DNA from: Epithemia pelagica
Lineage: Eukaryota > Bacillariophyta > Bacillariophyceae > Surirellales > Surirellaceae
DNA: 64,000 nt
Assembly: GCA_946965045.2 (NCBI GenBank)
Contig: OX337228.1
Location: 5,952,001-6,016,000, forward strand
Direction: 5' to 3'
Shown here: positions 54,472-64,000 of the stretch, one piece after another
Position numbering within the stretch: the stretch's first letter is position 1
Layout of the letters: every line of letters begins with the position of its first letter
Translations under genes and position numbers: made by a program
The notes under the pieces: model-generated
Told to the model about the DNA's origin: nothing
Seen by the model: the letters and a program-made list of their open reading frames with translations, nothing else
Databases searched by the model: none

Positions 54472-54813
54472 ATGATGCTTTCATTTGCAAGCTCTGGGAG
54501 AAAAAGTGCGGAGGCTTTCCTCTTTCAGAAGCGATGGCATTGGCAAATGACTCTTCCCAGCAAATGGGACCCAGAAACGCAGCGATATGTGTATGATGAT
54601 TGGCGCAACCATATCAGGAATATACGTCTTCCTGTCTTGGGAAACGGAAAGTCAATTCTTCGACGAGAGCTAAGGAAGACAAGGCATTTGAAAGACAGCA
54701 AGATCAGGAATATGAAGAAAGAAGGCAAGGAATTTTACCAGAAGATGCGAATTATTGATGATTTACAAAGATTCATCAAGTTCACTAATCCTAAAGTGAA
54801 CAAGAAAGACTAG
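54472..54813 (+). CDS. small basic protein, unknown
   Basis: 113 residues from the first in-frame ATG (54472); the frame extends upstream through a TTG. The protein is strongly basic, with KWDPETQRYVYDDWRNHI, then RRELRKTRHLKDSKIRN and a tail KFTNPKVNKKD. The N-terminus (MMLSFASSGRKSAEAF) is Ser/Arg-rich with few acids, so a mitochondrial presequence is possible. No family is recognised; a mitochondrial ribosomal or assembly factor is speculation. It is head-to-head with SPT16, 195 bp apart, and might begin in an unseen upstream exon. Confidence 0.42.
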   Translation: MMLSFASSGRKSAEAFLFQKRWHWQMTLPSKWDPETQRYVYDDWRNHIRNIRLPVLGNGKSILRRELRKTRHLKDSKIRNMKKEGKEFYQKMRIIDDLQRFIKFTNPKVNKKD

Positions 54814-55169
54814 TCAACGGCGAGCTTTCGATCTACCTAGTCGAACGACTTTCATTGGAGGCGGTAGAATGAGGCTGCTACGATTTCGTTTTAAGCTTAG
54901 GAGTGTTCGTAGATGAATACTTAGATGCGAAAACAATTCGAAAAGTAGAACTTTAGATTCAATAGGTAGAACTAAATGGCCTACATTTCCCAGTAGACCG
55001 GCTTTCTTAGGAGAATGGCTTCATACGAATTGTCCGTACGGATTCCGAACTTGGTTTCGAATGGCTGTTGGTAATACGACTGTGGTACAATCGTTAATTA
55101 AAAGTGCTAGAATACAGTGCCGCTAGCCACTCGGTCGGAGATAACAGTTCTTAAAATTGTCCCAGAACC
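54814..55169. other. convergent intergenic, no gene seen
   Basis: 356 bp between converging genes. Only a short CTTAGGAGTG near 54897 resembles the dispersed TAGGAGTA motif; otherwise nothing is recognised. Confidence 0.4.
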
Positions 55170-56498
55170 TTAGCTTTGTTGCAACCAGTCTCCTTCTTGA
55201 AACAGTCGAATGCATTGGGCATGTAGATCGTCATCAATGCAGGCAACCACACCATCCATGTTTTCAAACTCATCACGAGATTTGGAATAATCCATATCAT
55301 TACCGAATTTATCGGTAAGTTTCCCTCCAAGTGACCTTAACAAAGCGTCGGGAGCAGCAACATCCCATAATGATGTGCCTGGTTTGGGATAGAACCAAAT
55401 AGCTTCGTTGTTTTTCTGAAGAATCAGCCGGAGAGATTTTTCTCCTGCCCCACTGATGAGTAATGGATCGGGGTAGACGAGCCCCTGCTCACCCAGGTGA
55501 ACGCAAAAGTCATGGACAATGCCTTGTGATCGGGAACTTGAAATAACGGCCCGTGGTAGATCCTCTTTTACCACTGATTGTCCATCGACACTTCTCGCAA
55601 TTGGAGTGGGAACGACTTGTCTGCCACCAGCAACATACACGCCATTAATGAGCTCGCCTCCGTATAGGGTGGCACAAGAGGTATCGAGTATCGACAGCAG
55701 ATTGGAGTATCCAAAAGGCTTTCCAATCACTCCGAACACAGGCTTATTGTCCAACACTATTCCGATAAGAATGGATACGGCATCGTATTCTCCTTGTGCG
55801 TACGATTTTGTTCCGTCCAATGGATCCACAACGACACACACACGAGAAGCATCAACAATAACGGGAATTTCGTACTGCGTAGACTTTTCTGAGGCGTCCA
55901 TCACTGCCACTTCTTCAATAGGGTCACATTTCTGACCATTTGCTAGTGGCAGGTCGTCATAACTGCTATCTGAAACTTCAGGCGTTCTCCACGTACGCCG
56001 AATATTCAGTTCTTTCTTTGTCCTCGAGAAGATGTCTGGATCTAGGAATGAATATTCACGGGAGATCTTCCTCATTTCTTCCTCTGACTCTTCTCCTACA
56101 ATCTTGATTGTTCTGGAGACTGTCCTCAAAGCTTTGACAATTATAAACTGAGCGGCAATGTCTGCATCTGTAACAAAAGAGCCATCGGTCTTGGTCCGTG
56201 TATTTTTGCCATCCTCATCATCTGGATCAGCAATCTTCATAATTGCTCTCGAGGCTGAGACAGTGCATGCCACAGCTGCTGCTGCGAGATCCATCAAGTT
56301 AACAGTAGAATCATCAGATCCTGAAGCAGATTCCGCAGAGGACGAAGCAATTGGCTTCGTTGACGACAAAGCCATTGTCGTGAAGTCTAGACGACGGAAT
56401 GCTCCGTAATCAGTCGGCCTTGTTAGAGATGAAGCAACTCGTGTATTCCAGCAGAGAAGTGTGGCTGTTATCTTACGCCACCTGATCGAAGAGCGCAT
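55170..56498 (-). CDS. inositol monophosphatase/3'(2'),5'-bisphosphate nucleotidase family enzyme
   Basis: 442 residues, one exon. The fold is identified by the metal-binding motif VVDPLDGTKSYAQGEYD (D-P-x-D-G-T) and by WDVAAPDALLRSLGGKLTD near the end (W-D-x-A-A-P family signature); KTDGSFVTDADIAAQFI and VGEESEEE supply the upstream metal ligands (the D and E of loops 1 and 2). The GTKSY variant and length favour the BPNT/PAP-phosphatase branch, which removes the 3'-phosphate from PAP produced in sulfate assimilation; an inositol phosphatase remains possible. A 150-residue segment between the E-E motif and DPLDGT is longer than usual. The N-terminus has a basic, Ser/Thr-rich stretch (RWRKITATLLCWNTRVASSL) consistent with organelle targeting. 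Confidence 0.82.
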   Translation of the reverse strand: MRSSIRWRKITATLLCWNTRVASSLTRPTDYGAFRRLDFTTMALSSTKPIASSSAESASGSDDSTVNLMDLAAAAVACTVSASRAIMKIADPDDEDGKNTRTKTDGSFVTDADIAAQFIIVKALRTVSRTIKIVGEESEEEMRKISREYSFLDPDIFSRTKKELNIRRTWRTPEVSDSSYDDLPLANGQKCDPIEEVAVMDASEKSTQYEIPVIVDASRVCVVVDPLDGTKSYAQGEYDAVSILIGIVLDNKPVFGVIGKPFGYSNLLSILDTSCATLYGGELINGVYVAGGRQVVPTPIARSVDGQSVVKEDLPRAVISSSRSQGIVHDFCVHLGEQGLVYPDPLLISGAGEKSLRLILQKNNEAIWFYPKPGTSLWDVAAPDALLRSLGGKLTDKFGNDMDYSKSRDEFENMDGVVACIDDDLHAQCIRLFQEGDWLQQS

Positions 56499-57345
56499 GT
56501 ATAGCTCAGAGTTCAGAGGCCCGATGAAGCCAACTTTCTGAAGGCCAAAAATCGTGATACACTCTGTGGAGAGCTCTGCGAAGTGTCGATAACAACCACT
56601 TCTTTCTTGCGATTTCAGAATGAAAACCGATCAAATGATTCTTGGTTGGACTCCTTGTCCACTGATGATTACTCGTGGTTTGAAATCTCTTTCGACAGCC
56701 GACTGAACAATTGACTCCAATGGAAGCAGCATTATCACTAAAAAAGCGGGAAAGCTTTGAGTAGATAGGTAAGGTTGCCCTCATAGACTTGCGCGCTGGC
56801 GAGTGGTCTTCTGAGTAAAAGCGATCACGGCATACGACAACGCAAGCGAGCACTTTTGCAGGAAAATCCTATGTCGGACTGTGATTGGTCTAGAACTTCA
56901 TAAGTACTATCGGAGTTGTGAGCCACTGAACGCGCCGGCATACGATGCACGACTTAAAATAGAATTCGGCGGCATGGGTGCTCTCACAATTTCGTTTCAT
57001 GACAGCCATGTTTCCAATTTACAAGTTAGAGGTGTAGTTCAAGAGTATGCTCCAGAAGCAGGAAATCAACCTCAACTCCAGACAAGTAGACACTCGCTCT
57101 GCAAGCCAACAAAGGATTGCTCTATCCTACCGCAATCTGGCCTGTCCAATCGATATCAAATTATGGCTAGAAAGGAGTACATATATACATTTCAATTACT
57201 GGTCCAATATAGATGGATCTGTATGATTATCATGAATTTTCCGATTCTATCTTTTTCCTGGCAGTCAACGTACGTCTTTCAGTAAGATCCTTGGACGGGC
57301 GGAAAGAATCTTCTATCGGAACACAAAAGCTCAACACGGACTCGC
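56499..57345. other. intergenic, no gene recognised
   Basis: 847 bp between two minus-strand genes. Two frames exist (minus 56506-56853; plus 56881-57285) but they have no recognisable family and uneven composition. The part next to 56498 is expected to be the bisphosphatase promoter. Confidence 0.4.
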
Positions 57346-59739
57346 TCAGAGCACAGCAGGGTCTGCCCGCAGAAGAAGAAAGATATTCTCGAGCTCCCTC
57401 AAAGAGACGTTCGTTTCTTCCTCATTGACATCTTCTGGAATAGAATCGTCCTCGCTTTCGGTAGATGAGATCGTGACACAGCATTGCAACGACGCAATGT
57501 GAAGGGGGAGTAGCCCTGATGAATCAACCGTGGCAAGGGCATTGGGATGAGCGTTGAAGAGAGTCTCCAATCCACTATCCCACTTCTTGCCAGCCGCGCA
57601 TGCGAGATGAAGGGGAAATCTCCCCTTTGTATCCATCACACCAGCGGCTGCCGAGTTGAGCTCCACGAGTTTATCGATGAGGGCGGGGCTTGACTTGCTC
57701 GAGTGCGCAGCCATGTGAAGTGCCATCCAACCTCTTGAATTTCCTTCGGCTTCTTGAACTGCCTGTGGATATGAGTCAAAAATGGCTTCTACACCATTAT
57801 CCCATTCTTTGCCAACTTCGCAACACAAATGAAAAGGAAGCTTTCCTTGGCTGTCTGACATGGATGGACCACGAGGATGCAAACGCACCAACTGAGAAAT
57901 TAAAGAACCTTCTGCCTGAACGCTACTTGCTGCCAAATGAATTGGTAGTCGTCGACCCATGGCAGCGCCACAGCGTGTTTGAATCGCCGCTCGGTGGGCA
58001 TTGTAAACGGATTCCACGTTTTCGTCCCAAACTTGCGCATTCAAAGCCAACACATGGAAAGGAAGGCAGCCCGTATTGTCCACATGAGATGCTCCTTGTG
58101 GGAAAAGGCGAACAACATTCATAATAACTGATGTGCGTATGTAATCTTCTCCTCTTTCAGTGTTTTGACAAATGGCACCGCAAGAACGATGAAGTGGAAG
58201 TTTTCCATTATGGTCCGGAATTTGAAGTGCCCGGGGATAAACGTGACACAATAGCGAACCGAAATTGGCCCAATCCTGTTTGTGTTTATTTTCAACAATG
58301 CAGTGAAGAGGAAGCGAACCATTTACGGCGTCTTGAATGTGAGCTGCATTTCGATTGAGATCCAACAGATCCTGAATCACCGTTTTCCCAGATTCCCCTC
58401 CAGCGTTTGACGATGCCGCGAGATGAAGTGCGGTCTGATGGGTACTAATGCCAGAAAGAAGGGGGTCACTGGGACGCCTTAAGTCGCTTTCATCTAGTTC
58501 TTGAGCCTGTTCTGGGTGCAGGGCACATGCTAAGAGGAAAAGGGACAAGTGGACTTTGACGGCCGACACCGCATGCAATATCCGCCAAGTGCGCTCTGAA
58601 CCAATGGAAGCTGAGACAACACTAGAACTTTGGGGCTCTTCTTCAACAGGGAAACCAAACGCAGCTTTCAAAAGCATATTAACTTTCTCCCATCGCTTGT
58701 GGAGTTTTGGGTGAGCACGAAGCTTTTCCCAGAGCTGTCGAGTGCGCTCCTTCTCGGTGACACCTTCTGGTTCAGGGAAACCTCCCGGAAGAAAGGCTTT
58801 GATAACTCTCTTGCCCTCTGTTTTGTCCGCCCAAGTGTTCCAAACCAACGCCAGAGGAGATTCATCATTCTGATCTTCTTCCAACACAGCTGCAGGGTTG
58901 ACCTCTAACAGCAGGCCGACAACACCCGGAGGGGCATCGTATCGGACTGCATAATAAAGTGGTGTGCGACCCATTCTGTCTTTTCGGGAGACTGCAACCT
59001 TCCCCATATTCGGGTGCATGTGGAGAAGTAGTCGAACGACTTCGCGGGGAGCCTTGAAGCGACAGGCATAATGCAGAGGCAGCCATCCTTTTTCCTCTTC
59101 GGCGAGCAAAGCTTGGGGATAAGCTTCGATCAGCGCTTCTGCAACTTCGGCTCTTGGACAGCGACGATTGCATGCGTGGTGAAGAGCTGTCCAGCCATCC
59201 ACGCCCGTGAACTTTGCGTATTCAGGATTGCTACCGCAAAGCTCAAAGACTCGGTCCCAATCGGTGATTCTGGCCGCATCATGAATTGCCGACGTCGAAT
59301 CTACCCGGAAAGAAGAAGAGGAAATCATCGGATCAGGAATATAACCGGACGACGCCGCGAGTTCGGTCGTTGATCCAAAACCGGCTGGTGAACCAAAGAT
59401 ATCCGCTTCAGAGTTGACCCAGCTAGCATAGGCAAAATCCATGGGCACCGCTGGGGACGCGCCTGAAAGATCAGTGGGAGTGGACTGTTGACGTTCATTC
59501 GTTTTTGGATGTGCCACAAGAGGAACCGATCCAGGAGGAGAAAGATTGTTTGTGGACCAGTGCCGATCAAACAGTGCACGTCGATCAACTGTCGTTGTGC
59601 CACCATCTCGAGACACCCTGCTTGCCATGTTTCCTCCCATTTCTGTAGGTGAAGAAGATGCAGGCTCAATCATTGACTGCTCTGACTCTGACTCTCTGCT
59701 CCGCAAAAGAGCGGAACGTCCATTGCCGCTTTCCTCCAT
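57346..59739 (-). CDS. ankyrin-repeat protein
   Basis: 797 residues from the ATG at 59739; the frame reaches back two residues through TTG only. After a disordered 160-residue N-terminus, at least ten ankyrin-like units occur in two blocks. They include GWTALHHACNRRCPRAEVAE, GWLPLHYACRFKAPREVVRL, GRTPLYYAVRYDAPPGVVGL, GKLPLHRSCGAI, GRRLPIHLAASSVQ, GKLPFHLCCEVGKEWDNG, GWMALHMAAHSSKSS, GRFPLHLACAAGKKWDSG and GLLPLHIASLQCC. The LHxA and PLH cores are intact, and the unit length is irregular, as is common for diatom ankyrin proteins. No other domain is visible, so a role in protein interaction is all that can be said. A gap with helices (LSLFLLACALHPEQ) separates the two ankyrin blocks. Confidence 0.85.
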   Translation of the reverse strand: MEESGNGRSALLRSRESESEQSMIEPASSSPTEMGGNMASRVSRDGGTTTVDRRALFDRHWSTNNLSPPGSVPLVAHPKTNERQQSTPTDLSGASPAVPMDFAYASWVNSEADIFGSPAGFGSTTELAASSGYIPDPMISSSSFRVDSTSAIHDAARITDWDRVFELCGSNPEYAKFTGVDGWTALHHACNRRCPRAEVAEALIEAYPQALLAEEEKGWLPLHYACRFKAPREVVRLLLHMHPNMGKVAVSRKDRMGRTPLYYAVRYDAPPGVVGLLLEVNPAAVLEEDQNDESPLALVWNTWADKTEGKRVIKAFLPGGFPEPEGVTEKERTRQLWEKLRAHPKLHKRWEKVNMLLKAAFGFPVEEEPQSSSVVSASIGSERTWRILHAVSAVKVHLSLFLLACALHPEQAQELDESDLRRPSDPLLSGISTHQTALHLAASSNAGGESGKTVIQDLLDLNRNAAHIQDAVNGSLPLHCIVENKHKQDWANFGSLLCHVYPRALQIPDHNGKLPLHRSCGAICQNTERGEDYIRTSVIMNVVRLFPQGASHVDNTGCLPFHVLALNAQVWDENVESVYNAHRAAIQTRCGAAMGRRLPIHLAASSVQAEGSLISQLVRLHPRGPSMSDSQGKLPFHLCCEVGKEWDNGVEAIFDSYPQAVQEAEGNSRGWMALHMAAHSSKSSPALIDKLVELNSAAAGVMDTKGRFPLHLACAAGKKWDSGLETLFNAHPNALATVDSSGLLPLHIASLQCCVTISSTESEDDSIPEDVNEEETNVSLRELENIFLLLRADPAVL

Positions 59740-60580
59740 TGTCAAGTGCTAGAGTGTGATCCGGAATGCGAAGACGACGACAGCAGCCGCAACAACAACA
59801 ACAAGTCTTGCTTGCCGTTCTCGCTTTTTGGTTGCATATTTTTATGTGTGTCTGGTTTTTGGTGAACAACCGCGCAAAAGTCCCTGGGTTCCCCCATCCA
59901 AGGTACCCAGACCCGGATAAAATTTGGAAATTTGTAGACGGTCATTCATCGGGATCACGGATCCCAACTACTACCGACTATCTCTGGATAGTTTGACATC
60001 ACACCATTTAAAATTAGAAGTACATGTCACTTTTAACCCTGTAGTGACGATAGGTATTCCTGAAATTCCCGTCCTTCGAGTATGTGTGTGAGCAGTCTTT
60101 TTCTGAGACGTTCCGGATTTTGGTCTGCCCGCGGCGAGGTCCGTCATCCAACGGGATACTCCGCTCCCAAATTTCTCGAGACTCCGATCTATTTAGTGTA
60201 AAGATCCGACTGTAAAGAATTTTTGTCACCCATCCGTGCGACCCATCGGCTTTCGCCTCCATCATTGGATCCATGAAATCTACTCCCATGTCGCTAGCTA
60301 GGAGCCTCTCGAGAGGTAGATCTTGCGAATGAACAATCTGGAATTTAAATTAATCAAAGACTGATTTTGTTTTCGATACGCGGGAATACCTTCATTCTGA
60401 TCCTGCTGCTACGGTTGCTTACCAACTTCACGCACCTAGCACGTCGACTGCTGTACGATTGGAGCTACCGTCAGATCATGTGTTTCGTGAATCGAAAGCA
60501 TGCTCGCTGACGACGAGGTCGTTCATCAATGACACCAGGACTTAGATGCATCAGTTATGAGGACGTTTCAAGCGTTTGGT
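59740..60580. other. intergenic, possible short ORF
   Basis: 841 bp. A 91-codon ATG-started minus-strand frame (60014-60289, starting MGVDFMDPMMEAKADGSHGW) has no recognised family and could be a terminal exon or chance. A perfect 12-bp palindrome CCTCTCGAGAGG lies at 60305-60316. The first 250 bp should hold the ankyrin gene promoter on the opposite strand. Confidence 0.35.
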
Positions 60581-62177
60581 TCATTTCATGCTGTCGTCTT
60601 CTCCAACTTTCTTCTTTCTTCGATCTGTCCGCCGGCGGGAACGGGCCGGTTTCCGTCCAAAGCCCCCAAGTTCCTGCCCAACGATACCAAACGTTCGACC
60701 GTGTTCATCTCCAGAGCTCACAGCGGGCATTCCCATGTACATGCGCATCTCCCCCGTAAAGAAGTGGGTACGGCCAATTACAATGACAGTGCCTTCGTCT
60801 TCTTCCTCATCAAACGAATCGAGCCACTTATGGACAACGTCATCATCGCTATTGCTGTTCTCAGCCTCAAACTCCGTCTCGGTTGTGTTTTTCAAAGTTC
60901 CATAGCCACCAATGTACCCCTTCTGAGCAATTATATTTGCCATTGCTTCGTTGTATGTTTTGTCCATCTTTAATTCTTCTCCTTCAAGCATTATCAATGC
61001 GTCGCATCCAATCTGTTTTACTTGTTCGCTGTCTGTAGGTTGACTCCACATGGAGTGAACAAAATAATCGATTGCATATACGTCGTCATCGTCGGATTCA
61101 TCTTCCACGGCAAGCGACGGTGATCCACCGTTTGACACAATGTGAAGATCTGTAACACTTATGGACAGGGGGTCCCACAAGGTTCGTAGTTTACGTGCCA
61201 TCTCAACGGCACTGGTGACAGATGGAAAGGAAGCAATGGGAATCATAGGCCGAAAGTCCATTGTATGTGTACTGGTACTAAACGGAAATTCATCCGAGAG
61301 TGTAAGAGTCGGACCATACGACGCAAACCTCGAAAGTTCTGGTTCTTCGAGTAGCAACTCTCTGAGTTCGATAATGCGGTTGCGTGATTCTTCATCAGGT
61401 TCCAAACAAACAATACACGGGCCATTGAACTCTTCGTACCTAAACAAGAAAATGTCAGACGTAACTGATGCCGTTGGCTGCCGACTTTTTCTATCACGGA
61501 ACGTACATTTGCTTTTGCTTGTCCCATAATGCCTTTTGAGAGTCCGGTTGTTCCTGATCTTGATCAACAAGCTCCGGATGAGCTATATTCTTTCGCCTTT
61601 TGCGTTCTCTCAAATTCCGTTGTCCAATTCGTTCTTGTTCTGCAATGAGTCGCTGAATCTCCTTTTCTTCTTCCGTCATGAGCATCTCTCTGGTAATCGC
61701 TTCGCCTGATGAAGAGAGTTGCATCTTCAAAGCTCTCATATCGGATTCCATGGCCTCAGCATGTGGGATCACACTCCAATCTGATAGAGTGATGTCAAAG
61801 GGAGAAATCTGATACTTGTCGATAACTCGAGCGATACATAAAGCAAGATCGTCTTGCTCTTTTCTTGAGCTAGACGAGACGAACGGGTGAAACAGTCGAA
61901 GACATGGGGGCCACTTTCCATAGGATTTATCCTTTGCGTAATGACGAGCCCGCTGTAGTCTGTCCCAAACCATGTTGGGAGGGACAATGGCCAACGCCGC
62001 GTCCCGACTGACATTGTCCCCGTGTTGATGTTTGAACGACGAAGAAAGAGACTCTGCTATTGAAGTCTCTTTCCTCCTTGTCCAATGGTGAAGCTGTAAT
62101 AACGCCCTGCAATAGGCTGCATGGAAACATGCGATGTAGTAAATGCTAACCCAGTAAAAGCTGAGCGTATTCATCAT
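60581..62177 (-). CDS. unknown protein with N-terminal signal or anchor
   Basis: Exons are 62177-61507 and 61439-60581, about 509 residues. The intron (GTACGT donor, TTGTTTAG acceptor, 67 bp) joins KQKQM to YEEFNGPCIVCLEP in phase 2. The N-terminus is hydrophobic (LSFYWVSIYYIACFHAAYC), a signal peptide or membrane anchor. A coiled, charged segment follows (MTEEEKEIQRLIAEQERIG). The second exon encodes a mixed domain with PMIPIASFPSVTSAVEMARK, an acidic patch, GTVIVIGRTHFFTGEMRM, and a basic C-terminal tail (RSRRRTDRRKKK). No family is recognised. Confidence 0.65.
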
Positions 62178-62912
62178 ATTCTATGATGTACAAGATACAT
62201 GGTCGTTGGTCGTCTCCCCTCCTGATTTCGTGGAGGATGGAGGTCTCTGTCTGTGTCAACAGCTGCGACGGCTATATCAGCGACCGAAAGTGAAGCCGGC
62301 GTGCGAGCCTGGGGACTTCCCGCCACAATCAGAATGGCTCGCGTCTCACAATTAATTCCCAATGTAGCAAATTGCAAATTGCAAGTTTACTCCTACTCCT
62401 ATGATTGGGATTTGGGATGTGATGATCCTACGTGTTCCTTAGAACGAGACAGTCCTTAAGATTAAAGTGGCATCTGCAATTCGTACCATCCCTTTCGTTA
62501 GCTGCTTCTGTTCGTGAGATGAGATACTTAGGGGTAAGATTCTATGGAATGGAACTACCGGTCTGTGTTGACCATTTGGACTTTCGACAAGTGCAAGGGA
62601 TGTGGAATACCCCTGTCCTGCGGTTCGAAATCCTTAAGACCTCTAAAAAGTACTCCTACTTCTTCGAGAGCAGTACGATATTGGCGAAACGAATCTCATA
62701 GAAGCTACTACTCTAGGAGTACTTGTAGCTCTAGCGAATAGAGTAATATGTCGTGTGTTATGTGCTCGTACAATAGCTAGCAAGGGACGCAAGTAAATAA
62801 TCAGCGACTGCGAAGCCAAAAAAAAATTTCCAAAAAATATCCTTGCTTTTCGCATAATTTTCATAATAGTTCCTTGTTGCTGTTGTGGTTGTCCTCCTTG
62901 TCATTGCAGAGG
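62178..62912. promoter_or_regulatory. divergent intergenic region with several TAGGAGTA motifs
   Basis: 735 bp between two head-to-head genes. TACTCCTACTCCTATGA at 62388-62404 is identical over 17 bp to 34572-34588. TACTCCTAC lies at 62651-62659 and TAGGAGTA at 62714-62721. An acceptor-like TTGTCATTGCAG ends at 62909, just before the AMP-ligase ATG, so a leader intron or short first exon (for example ending at 62533 before a GTAAGA donor) is possible. Confidence 0.4.
62388..62404. repeat. 17-bp copy of TACTCCTACTCCTATGA
   Basis: Identical to 34572-34588, about 28 kb away. Both copies are intergenic. Confidence 0.85.
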
Positions 62913-64000
62913 ATGACGTCCTATGAGAGCCTCCTTGGCCGGCTTAAAGAGAATGTGGAAACAAGAGGAGACAAAACAGCCGTGACTTTTCTGGAACCAG
63001 GAGTTAATGGTGGCAAGGTTCAGAAATCCTTTACGTATGCTGAATTATGGGCCGAGACAAGTAAAGTTGCCTTGACGATCAAGGATCAAGGATTGAAAAA
63101 AGGAGACAAAGCTGTGTTGGTGTATCCTCCATCGTTGGATTTTATGATTGCATTTCTTTCATGTCTGTAAGTGTTCACATTCTTGATTGACGATGATTTT
63201 GGAGCAGTTGTCTGAAACATGGCTATAGAAAGCTTTCTGTCATTGCTGTACCTGTTTTCCCTCCCAATCCGAACCGACGAGACACTCTTCAAATGTTCTC
63301 CAAGATTGTGCAAGCATGTGAACCCCAAATTGTTCTGACAAATAAAGAATACAATCATCTGAAGAAACTTTCGGGTATCCGTGACGCCTTTTCTTCGTTC
63401 AAACGAAGACCTAGTGATTGGCCTGAGCACTTGAAATGGGCCATCACAGACGCCCCGCAAAGTGGAAAGTCAAGTCTCAGCGATATCGAGGATCTTCCTT
63501 CCGACACTAGTGACGTTGCATTTCTTCAATTCACCTCTGGATCGACAAGTGAACCAAAGGGTGTGATGATCACTCATGACAACTTAGCACACAACTTAAC
63601 AATCATTACAAACGAGCTCGAAGCGTCTGACGACACTGTTGTAGTATCGTGGCTCCCACAGTACCACGATATGGGATTGATTGGATCTTATCTCGGAGTG
63701 CTTTATTGTGGAGGATCAGGCTACTATATGTCTCCTCTCTCATTCTTGCAGCGACCAATGCTTTGGATGGAGGCCGTGAGCAAATATCGAGCGACTCATT
63801 TGCAGGCCCCCAATTTCGCCTTTAAACTCACGTCTCGGAAATTTATTCCCTCAGACTACTCTAGGGAGTCTCTGGATTTGTCGTCAGTCAGACATGTCAT
63901 CAATGCGGCGGAACCTGTTGATGAGGAAAGTATCGAATCATTCTATAAGCAGTTTCGACCGTTTGGCTTTCAGGAAGTCATTTTCCCCACATATGGTCTT
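62913..64000 (+). CDS. fatty-acyl-AMP ligase-like (FAAL) adenylation domain, 3' partial
   Basis: Exons are 62913-63166 and 63229 to beyond the right edge. The intron has a GTAAGT donor and a GGCTATAG acceptor, and joins SCL to KLSVIAVPVFPPNPNRRDTL. Motifs are FTYAELWAETSKVALTI, the A3 core LQFTSGSTSEPKGVMITHDN, WLPQYHDMGLIGSYLGVLY and YMSPLSFLQRPMLWMEAVSK followed by YRATHLQAPNFAFKL. The SWLPQYHDMGLIG and SPLSFLQRP blocks are characteristic of FAALs and FAAL-type loading modules, which activate fatty acids to acyl-AMP and pass them to an acyl carrier protein rather than to CoA. The start is the first ATG; an additional upstream exon is possible. Whether an ACP, PKS or other domain follows is beyond the window. 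Confidence 0.85.

Noticed and set aside
56506-56853. Minus-strand frame directly upstream of the bisphosphatase
   Set aside because: No recognisable domain; position fits leader or promoter DNA, and no splice link to the 56498 start was found.
56881-57285. 134-codon plus-strand frame in a gap
   Set aside because: No family, patchy composition, no promoter context; likely chance.
60014-60289. 91-codon ATG-started minus-strand frame
   Set aside because: No family and no clear upstream exon; mentioned only as a possibility in the gap entry.
1-64000. tRNA, rRNA, CRISPR or transposase genes
   Set aside because: I saw no tRNA T-loop/anticodon arrangement, rRNA core, regular spacer array or transposase/reverse-transcriptase motif. 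A tRNAscan or repeat-masker run would be decisive.

Overview
This window looks like nuclear DNA from a photosynthetic stramenopile, most likely a pennate diatom. It has densely packed eukaryotic genes on both strands, with short GT-AG introns of about 60-190 bp. Several proteins carry diatom-style bipartite plastid presequences, a hydrophobic signal peptide followed by a Phe at the expected cleavage site. There is no bacterial operon layout. The species cannot be fixed from the sequence alone. I rebuilt introns by hand from splice consensus and protein continuity, so exon limits are predictions.

Region by region. 1-9.3 kb: the 3' part of a 2OG-Fe(II) oxygenase/methyltransferase fusion, a three-exon EF/EH-PX sorting-nexin-like gene, a three-exon small plastid-type protein, and a Nup88-like nucleoporin on the minus strand. 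9.8-19.4 kb: a four-exon SLC37/GlpT-like sugar-phosphate transporter, an unknown membrane protein, a short-repeat protein, an exact 193-bp tandem duplication directly upstream of COQ3, mitochondrial ribosomal protein uS9m, a two-RRM protein, and an MPP6-like exosome cofactor. 19.6-31.3 kb: an intronless protein with seven WW domains fused to a NELF-C/D (TH1) domain, a large P4-ATPase flippase, and a plastid-type nucleotide-binding protein with a separate last exon. 31.6-46.7 kb: an acidic unknown protein, COX10, exportin-7, a plastid HAT-repeat RNA factor of the Mbb1/HCF107 type, and a Rab3GAP regulatory subunit. 46.9-64 kb: a TMCO4/DUF726 protein, the five-exon FACT subunit SPT16, a small basic protein, a bisphosphate nucleotidase/inositol phosphatase-family enzyme, an ankyrin protein, a two-exon unknown, and the 5' part of a fatty-acyl-AMP-ligase-like gene that leaves the window.

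The genes are mostly unrelated housekeeping functions and no gene cluster is evident. Many neighbours are head-to-head with 190-660 bp between start codons, which implies shared promoter regions, and convergent genes often lie only 45-150 bp apart. Mitochondrial genes (COQ3, uS9m, COX10), plastid-directed genes, and transcription or export factors (NELF-C/D-like, SPT16, MPP6, Nup88, XPO7) are interspersed.

The most notable items are the WW-array/NELF-C/D fusion, the exact tandem duplication at the COQ3 promoter, a dispersed intergenic TAGGAGTA motif that repeatedly occurs as inverted or tandem copies, the FAAL-type enzyme at the right edge, and introns whose length is a multiple of three with no stop, so that retention would be translatable.
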